In this document: in pieces, positions 56,084 through 64,000 of the stretch | Layout of the letters: each line of letters opens with the position of its first letter | Position numbering within the stretch: position 1 is the first letter of the stretch | Assembly: GCA_018889975.1 (NCBI GenBank) | Contig: CP076546.1 | Span: 1,798,001-1,862,000, forward strand | Direction: 5' to 3' | Source: Bacillus sp. NP157 | GTDB lineage: Bacteria > Pseudomonadota > Gammaproteobacteria > Xanthomonadales > Rhodanobacteraceae | Length of the DNA stretch: 64,000 bases | Notes under the pieces: model-generated | The model's input: only the letters and a program-made list of their open reading frames with translations | Told to the model about the DNA's origin: nothing | Database searches by the model: none | Translations under genes and position numbers: made by a program

Positions 56084-56249
56084 CGCACCTCGTCCTTGGG
56101 CACGGGCGCCTTGCCCGGGGCCCCTATGGCACGCCTCCCCTCGAGGCCGCTCATGGCAGGGATCATACCCCCAACATCGCGTTGCGCAGTAGTAGGCCAC
56201 CCGGCCGGGCCCAAAGGAACGAGCCCCCGGAATTCCTAGGAATTGGAGT

Positions 56250-56417
56250 GTAGGAGCGCGCCTGCGCGCGATGGGGGGCTGCGGGGGCGTGGAAGAGCGT
56301 TGAGAGTATTGGGTTGAGAGTACCGGGTGAGAGCGGGGATACGGCTTTTTCTCGGTACCCGATACCCGATACGCCTTTTTTCGCCCTTCGGGCGATCGCG
56401 CGCAGGCGCGCTCCTAC
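56250..56417. repeat. REP inverted pair upstream of the greA terminator
   Basis: REPs at 56250-56271 (plus) and 56396-56417 (minus) enclose about 125 nt that holds GAGAGTATTGGGTTGAGAGTA and GATACCCGATACCCGATACG short direct repeats. There is no gene between 56084 and 56500. Confidence 0.88.
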
Positions 56418-56472
56418 AGGGGGTAACCCAGCGCGCGACGAGCCGGGAGGGCGCCTGCGCGCGTACCGACGC

Positions 56473-56499
56473 AAAAAAAGGGCCCCGAAGGGCCCTCTT
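56473..56499 (-). terminator. Intrinsic terminator of greA
   Basis: On the minus strand a 7-bp stem AGGGCCC/GGGCCCT with a TTCG loop is followed by TTTTTTT. It begins right after the greA stop and probably ends the carAB-greA transcript. Confidence 0.88.
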
Positions 56500-56500
56500 T

Positions 56501-56979
56501 TCACTTGTAACGGACGCCTTTTATCTCGTACGTCTTCGTGCCGTTCGGGGCGACGAAATCGAACTCGTCGCCTTCGTTCTTGCCGATCAGCGCACGGGCG
56601 ATCGGGGAGCTTACCGCGATCAGGTTCTTCTTGATGTCCGCTTCCAGGTCACCCACGATCTGGTAGGTCACTTCCGCCTCGGAATCCAGGTCGATCAGGT
56701 CGACGAAGGCGCCGAACACGATGCGCGGTGCAACGGTGAGGCGTTCCGTATCGATGATCTCGGAGTTCGACAGCGCGGCCTCGAGCTCGTTGATGCGGCC
56801 TTCGTTGAAGCCATGCATCTCGCGTGCGGCGTGGTACTCGGCGTTTTCCTTCAGGTCGCCATGCGCACGGGCCTCGGCCACGGCCGCGACGATCTCCGGG
56901 CGCTTGACGCGCTTCAGGTATTCCAGTTCGTCACGCAGGCGATCGGCGCCAACGGCGGTCATGGGGGGACGGGTTGCGC

Positions 56980-56983
<4 letters not shown>
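56501..56983 (-). CDS. greA: Transcript cleavage factor GreA
   Basis: The 160-residue protein has the N-terminal coiled coil with the acidic tip ([42 protein letters not shown]), where D/E residues hold the catalytic Mg2+ in the RNA polymerase secondary channel, and an FKBP-like C-terminal domain ([33 protein letters not shown]). It rescues backtracked polymerase. The ATG overlaps the carB stop (ATGA), as in other gammaproteobacteria. ATG 56959 is an in-frame alternative. Confidence 0.95.
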
Positions 56984-60207
<3,224 letters not shown>

Positions 60208-60256
60208 GGTTTCTCTCGCGAATCGAAGGCGGATGGAAGGTGGCGTGCGGCAGGCG

Positions 60257-61399
60257 TCAGGACGCCTGCTTCGCCTTGTGCGCTTCCATCGCGGCAATGA
60301 ACGTGTCGAACAGGTAGCCGACGTCTTCCGGGCCCGGGCTCGCTTCCGGGTGGCCCTGGAAGCAGAACGCGGGGCGGTCGGTCAGGGCGAAGCCCTGCAG
60401 CGAGCCGTCGAACAGCGAGGTATGCGTGATCCGCACGTTGGCCGGCAGCGTCGCCGGATCCACCGCGAAGCCGTGGTTCTGCGAGCTGATCAGCACGCGG
60501 CCGGTGTCGTGGTCCTTCACCGGGTGGTTCGCGCCGTGGTGGCCGAACTTCATCTTCAGCGTCTTCGCACCGATGGCCAGCGCCATGATCTGGTGACCCA
60601 GGCAGATGCCGAACACCGGGATCTTCGTGTCGAGGATCTGCTTCGTCGACTCGATGGCGTAGTCGCACGCGGCCGGGTCGCCCGGGCCGTTGGCGAGGAA
60701 GATGCCGTCGGGGTTCATCGCCAGCACGTCCGCCGCCGGGGTCTGCGCGGGCACGACGGTGATGTCGACGCCGCGGCCGGCCAGCAGGCGCAGGATGTTC
60801 TGCTTCACGCCGTAGTCGTAGGCCACCACGCGGAATTTCTTCGGCGCGTTGTAGAAGCCCTGCTTGTCCAGGTCGTAGACGCCCTCGGACCACTGGTAGG
60901 CCTTCGTCGTGCTGACGACCTTGGCCAGGTCCATGCCGTTGAGGCCGGGGAAGGCCTTCGCCTTGGCCACGGCGGCGTCGGCGTCGATCGCGTCACCGGC
61001 GACGATGCAGCCGCTGAGCGCACCCTTCTCGCGCAGGATGCGCGTGAGGCGGCGGGTATCGATGCCGGCGATGGCGACCACGTTGTGGCGCTCGAGGTAC
61101 TGCGGCAGCGGTTCCTGGCTACGCCAGTTACTGGCGAGGCGAGGCACGTCGCGGACGATCAGGCCGGCCGCATGGACGCGGCTGGCTTCGACGTCGACGT
61201 CGTTGGTACCGGTGTTGCCGATGTGCGGGTACGTCAGGGTGACGATCTGCTGGTTGTACGACGGGTCGGTCAGGATTTCCTGATAACCGGTCATGGCGGT
61301 GTTGAACACCACCTCACCAACGGTCTCGCCGCGGGCACCGACCGCGTGGCCGTGAAAAACGCTGCCGTCTTCGAGAGCAAGCAGAGCAGGAGTACGCAT
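60257..61399 (-). CDS. carA: Carbamoyl-phosphate synthase small subunit
   Basis: The 380-residue glutaminase subunit begins [21 protein letters not shown]. The C-terminal class I amidotransferase domain has the nucleophile Cys in [15 protein letters not shown] and the His/Glu pair in [12 protein letters not shown]. The short conserved N-terminal half contacts CarB. The much longer open frame upstream is unrelated to the family. A 219-nt divergent gap with the 2OG oxygenase gene holds the promoter; no attenuator or PyrR-like leader was evident. Confidence 0.96.
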   Translation of the reverse strand: MRTPALLALEDGSVFHGHAVGARGETVGEVVFNTAMTGYQEILTDPSYNQQIVTLTYPHIGNTGTNDVDVEASRVHAAGLIVRDVPRLASNWRSQEPLPQYLERHNVVAIAGIDTRRLTRILREKGALSGCIVAGDAIDADAAVAKAKAFPGLNGMDLAKVVSTTKAYQWSEGVYDLDKQGFYNAPKKFRVVAYDYGVKQNILRLLAGRGVDITVVPAQTPAADVLAMNPDGIFLANGPGDPAACDYAIESTKQILDTKIPVFGICLGHQIMALAIGAKTLKMKFGHHGANHPVKDHDTGRVLISSQNHGFAVDPATLPANVRITHTSLFDGSLQGFALTDRPAFCFQGHPEASPGPEDVGYLFDTFIAAMEAHKAKQAS

Positions 61400-61618
61400 G
61401 GGATGGGCCGCCTTCAGGTGCAGCAAAGCCCGCAAGCCTGCATAAGAGCGGCTCGTGGGCCTTGGGGATGGGAACGTTTGGGCGGGTAAGAATTGTAGGC
61501 GCGAAGAGGCCTTCTGTCCACCGGCTGTGACTGAACGATTACGTAGGATTACGCCCCTGATGATACCTCCAGCGCGATACAATCGTCCCCAGTGGTACCT
61601 GACCGAGAATTGCCCGCC

Positions 61619-62302
61619 ATGTTGCTCGACCCCGCCCGCCTGGATCGTCCCGACACCGACATCCGGCACGAGCCTTTCTCGTTCATGATTGCCCACGGCC
61701 AGTTGCCCGATGAAGCCCGCGGCGACCTGGACCGCGATTTCCCGCAGTACACCAGTGCCGGGTTCTTCCCCTACGACGCCTCCGATTGCGGCCCCTCGGT
61801 CAACGAGCTGGTCGGCCAGATGACCGCGCGCGCCTTCTCGGCCGCCGTAGGCCGCCACCTGGGCATTGACGGGCTGGAGGACTACCCCACCCTGGTCACC
61901 CTGTGCCGGCACCTCAACCGCCGCCACGGGACGATCCACACCGACAGCAAGTCCAAGGTCGCCACGGCGTTGATCTACCTCAACCCCATGTGGCCGGACA
62001 CCAGCGATGGCTGCCTGCGCTTCCTCGGCTCGATCGACAACATCGACGACACCGTCGCCCCCGAGCTGAAGCCGCTGTATGGCGAGTTCGCCGTCTTCCG
62101 CCGTGCCGAGAACTCCTTCCACGGCCACCTGCCCTACGAGGGCGAACGCCGGGTGATCCAGGTCGCCTGGCTGACCTCGGAAGAGGAAAAGGCCCGCAAG
62201 ACCAAGCGCGGCAAGTTCTCCCGGGCGTTCAAGAAGATCTTCGGCAAGCTCGACCGCAAGGTCGGCGCCGACCGCGACCGCAACGCCTCGCACCCGGACT
62301 AA
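61619..62302 (+). CDS. 2-oxoglutarate/Fe(II)-dependent oxygenase
   Basis: The 227-residue protein has the Fe-binding triad: HxD in [21 protein letters not shown] and the distal His in [21 protein letters not shown], where the Arg binds 2-oxoglutarate. The C-terminal 30 residues are strongly basic ([22 protein letters not shown]). It resembles prolyl hydroxylase-like proteins; the substrate is unknown. ATG 61619 is chosen over an upstream GTG because the domain starts with LLDPARL. It sits between carA and a cation exchanger gene. Confidence 0.87.
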   Translation: MLLDPARLDRPDTDIRHEPFSFMIAHGQLPDEARGDLDRDFPQYTSAGFFPYDASDCGPSVNELVGQMTARAFSAAVGRHLGIDGLEDYPTLVTLCRHLNRRHGTIHTDSKSKVATALIYLNPMWPDTSDGCLRFLGSIDNIDDTVAPELKPLYGEFAVFRRAENSFHGHLPYEGERRVIQVAWLTSEEEKARKTKRGKFSRAFKKIFGKLDRKVGADRDRNASHPD

Positions 62303-62319
62303 CCCCCGCACGCCCCGCT

Positions 62320-62385
62320 GTAGGAGCGCGCCTGCGCGCGATGGGGGCATCATCGTGCCCCAATCGCGCGCAGGCGCGCTCCTAC
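62320..62385. repeat. REP inverted pair between convergent genes
   Basis: REPs at 62320-62341 (plus) and 62364-62385 (minus) face each other in the 103-nt gap between the 2OG oxygenase gene and the cation exchanger gene. Confidence 0.9.
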
Positions 62386-62405
62386 ACAGGGCGGGGCGGG
62401 GCGCG

Positions 62406-63413
62406 TTACCCGCGCCCGAAATACCACGCGACGAACAGCGCAAACACGCCATACAGCGCACCGATCGGCATCAGCCAGCGCGCTTCCACCGCCCCGCGGC
62501 GGAACATGGCCCACAGCGCGATCACCGCGACCATCGTGATGACGCCAGCGACGATCAGCGGCGTATCGAACAGCCACGGCGTGGCGAACAGGGCCAGCGA
62601 GCTCGGGATGGTCGCCTGGATCATCATCGCACCGGAGATATTGGCCAGCGCCAGCCGTTCCTTGCCCTGGCGGACCCAGATCAGCGCGTTGACGGTTTCC
62701 GGCAGCTCGGTCGCCACCGGGCTGAGCACGAGGGCGACGAGGTGCGGCGAGAGGTGGAAGAACTCACCGAAGGCCTCCAGCTGCCACACGAACACGCGCG
62801 AGGCGATGGCGATCACCACCAGGGCGAGGCCGGTCTGCAACAGCACCCACTTCAGCGCCGGGTCCGCGTCACGCGGACGGAACGACAAAGGCTCAAGCTC
62901 TTCCTCTTCCGGCGCGGAACTGTCGTCGCGCATCTCGCGCCACACGTACATGCCATAGGCGAGCAGGAACAGGACGCCCAGCCACGGCTTCCACGCGAAG
63001 GCGATCAGGCCAAGCCCGACCTTCACGACGAAGATGGCGAGGAACCAGGACTGGTCGCGGGCCAGCCGCTGATGGTCGACGCGAACCCGACTATCGCCGC
63101 GATTCAGGCGTTTACGGCCCGCATATAAGGCAAATCCTACGACCGCGTAGGCGATCGTCGCGAGGACCAGGGGTCCGCCGAGGGCAGCACCGACACCGAT
63201 GTCCTTCGCCTCCGGCGTCTTGCCGAACATCACGGCCACGAAGGTCACCGCACTTTCCGGCAGCGCCGTGCCGAAGGCCGCCAGCACCGTACCGGTCGCC
63301 GTGGAGCCAAGGTTGAGCTTTCGCCCAAACCACTCGACGCCGTTGACGAAGTATTCGCACGTGAAATAGATAGCCCCGGCGGAAACCAGGAACAGGAAAA
63401 GAGTCAGCAGCAT
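62406..63413 (-). CDS. CaCA-family cation exchanger under a Mn2+-type riboswitch
   Basis: The 335-residue inner-membrane protein has about ten helices with two inverted alpha repeats: [25 protein letters not shown] and [23 protein letters not shown], the GTxLPE and PVATELPE ion-binding motifs of Ca2+/Na+ or Ca2+/H+ exchangers. A yybP-ykoY aptamer upstream suggests manganese responsiveness, so Mn2+ (or Ca2+) export is likely. I chose ATG 63413 because the first helix begins there; the upstream open frame is the riboswitch. Confidence 0.9.
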   Translation of the reverse strand: MLLTLFLFLVSAGAIYFTCEYFVNGVEWFGRKLNLGSTATGTVLAAFGTALPESAVTFVAVMFGKTPEAKDIGVGAALGGPLVLATIAYAVVGFALYAGRKRLNRGDSRVRVDHQRLARDQSWFLAIFVVKVGLGLIAFAWKPWLGVLFLLAYGMYVWREMRDDSSAPEEEELEPLSFRPRDADPALKWVLLQTGLALVVIAIASRVFVWQLEAFGEFFHLSPHLVALVLSPVATELPETVNALIWVRQGKERLALANISGAMMIQATIPSSLALFATPWLFDTPLIVAGVITMVAVIALWAMFRRGAVEARWLMPIGALYGVFALFVAWYFGRG

Positions 63414-63426
63414 GTAGGTACGCAAA

Positions 63427-63625
63427 GGCCGGGCGAGCGAACGAAAACCATTGGCACAACGACACCGCTCGCCCGGCCGGGTGAGCATGTCGATGGCCAA
63501 AGGTCTCGCCGGGCCGGCACCGCGCTCTCCACGCGGTACAACCGTTCGCGCCATGGGGTCCGGAGACCACCAAGTCTGTTGACGCGAACTCCTCAGGGGG
63601 AACGAGGATGGCTACTCCCCAATGA
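63427..63625 (-). promoter_or_regulatory. yybP-ykoY (Mn2+) riboswitch with switching hairpin
   Basis: The two hallmark stretches of the family are present on the minus strand: GGGGAGTAGC (63611-63620) in the first loop, and GCCCGGCGAGACCTTTGGCC near the 3' end (63494-63513). Their spacing is normal. Between the aptamer and the ATG, GCTCACCCGG/CCGGGCGAGC (63467-63486) can form a hairpin, and CCGGGCGAGC (63467-63476) can instead pair with GCTCGCCCGG (63429-63438), giving two exclusive structures that could gate translation. Confidence 0.85.
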
Positions 63626-63648
63626 CATCGGCGCGGATGTTAGCACAG

Positions 63649-63745
63649 GGCCTGATCGGGCGCAGGGCCTGATCGGGTGCAGGCAGTAATCGCGCGCAGG
63701 GCCTGATCGCGCGCAGGGGCCAATCGCGCGCAGGCGCGCTCCTAC
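63649..63745 (-). repeat. Tandem partial REP units leading into a full REP that overlaps dapB
   Basis: Several degenerate 17-nt units of the form GGGCCTGATCGCGCGCA (63649-63720) precede a full REP (63724-63745). The TAG of the REP (63742-63744) is the dapB stop codon. Confidence 0.85.
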
Positions 63746-64000
63746 ACTTTGGCGGCGATGACGTCTTCGATGGTCCAGGCGCCCGGCGCACGCCCGGCCA
63801 TCCACGCCGCCGCTTCCAGCGCGCCGCGCGCGAAGATCGAGCGGTCGGTCGCCCGGTGGCCGAGTTCGATCCGCTCGCCCTGCCCCATGATCAGCGCCTG
63901 GTGTTCGCCGACGATGTCGCCGCCGCGGACGACGGCGAAGCCGATCGTGCCGGCCTCGCGCGCGCCGGGCCGACCTTCGCGGGCATATACGGCGAGGTCT
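63742..64000 (-). CDS. dapB: 4-hydroxy-tetrahydrodipicolinate reductase DapB (C-terminal part; rest outside window)
   Basis: The visible 85 residues match the DapB C-terminus: GTIGFAVVRGGDIVGEHQALIMGQGERIELGHRATDRSIFARGAL, including the GEHxxxF-like and ELxHRAxxRxxFA motifs, ending in MAGRAPGAWTIEDVIAAKV. The enzyme reduces the cyclic precursor in lysine and diaminopimelate synthesis. In Pseudomonas dapB lies just before carAB; here two genes and a riboswitch stand between. The stop codon comes from a REP. Confidence 0.92.
   Translation of the reverse strand, partial: DLAVYAREGRPGAREAGTIGFAVVRGGDIVGEHQALIMGQGERIELGHRATDRSIFARGALEAAAWMAGRAPGAWTIEDVIAAKV

Noticed and set aside
61400-62461. Extension of the carA frame upstream to 62461
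   Set aside because: CarA homologues start at [13 protein letters not shown]; the extension runs opposite to the 2OG oxygenase gene and through a REP pair.
63414-63554. N-terminal extension of the cation exchanger (MARTVVPRGERG)
   Set aside because: This stretch is the riboswitch aptamer and switching hairpin; the first membrane helix starts at Met 63413.

Overview
This is about 64 kb of a GC-rich gammaproteobacterial chromosome. The gene content points to the Xanthomonadales, most likely family Rhodanobacteraceae (Luteibacter/Dyella-like): a TonB receptor with a GH92 mannosidase, an XpsD-like secretin, many GGDEF/EAL proteins, and very abundant REP palindromes of the GTAGGAGCGCGCC type. The lineage is inferred from gene content, not computed. 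No rRNA, tRNA, prophage or CRISPR array was seen.

Layout. 1-8 kb is an envelope block on the minus strand: a WbpL/WbpM-like O-antigen pair (the WbpL-like gene is frameshifted), lapB-lapA, then exbB-exbD-msbA-lpxK. 8-14.5 kb is a likely mannoside-utilisation operon (GH92 then a TonB-dependent receptor) with a visible promoter and a LacI-like operator. 14.6-18 kb holds a RES/Xre-ParS toxin-antitoxin pair and comEC. 18-27.5 kb is a mix of an AlgP-like histone-like protein, a rhomboid protease, PhzF and amidinotransferase enzymes, a complete IS110-family element, and YajQ. 27.8-55.8 kb carries five separate diguanylate cyclase/phosphodiesterase genes among housekeeping and stress genes (S9 peptidase, OsmC, CorA, SodC, RsuA, RsmC-like, SelO, GspD, Gnd, a CoA transferase, LysR, a type-B L36). 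56-64 kb is greA-carB-carA, a 2OG oxygenase, a CaCA cation exchanger behind a yybP-ykoY riboswitch, and the 3' end of dapB.

The most notable non-coding content is as follows. (1) An IS110 element is inserted exactly inside a REP. Its 5' leader folds into two guide loops that match the REP target and the element's own ends, which is a bridge-RNA architecture. (2) A minus-strand small RNA candidate at about 52.5 kb has a promoter, two hairpins presenting C-rich (anti-Shine-Dalgarno) loops and an intrinsic terminator. (3) A family of dispersed structured repeats has perfect terminal inverted repeats and hairpins that covary between copies. (4) About two dozen REPs are present, mostly as inverted pairs; some supply gene stop codons and one is translated in frame.
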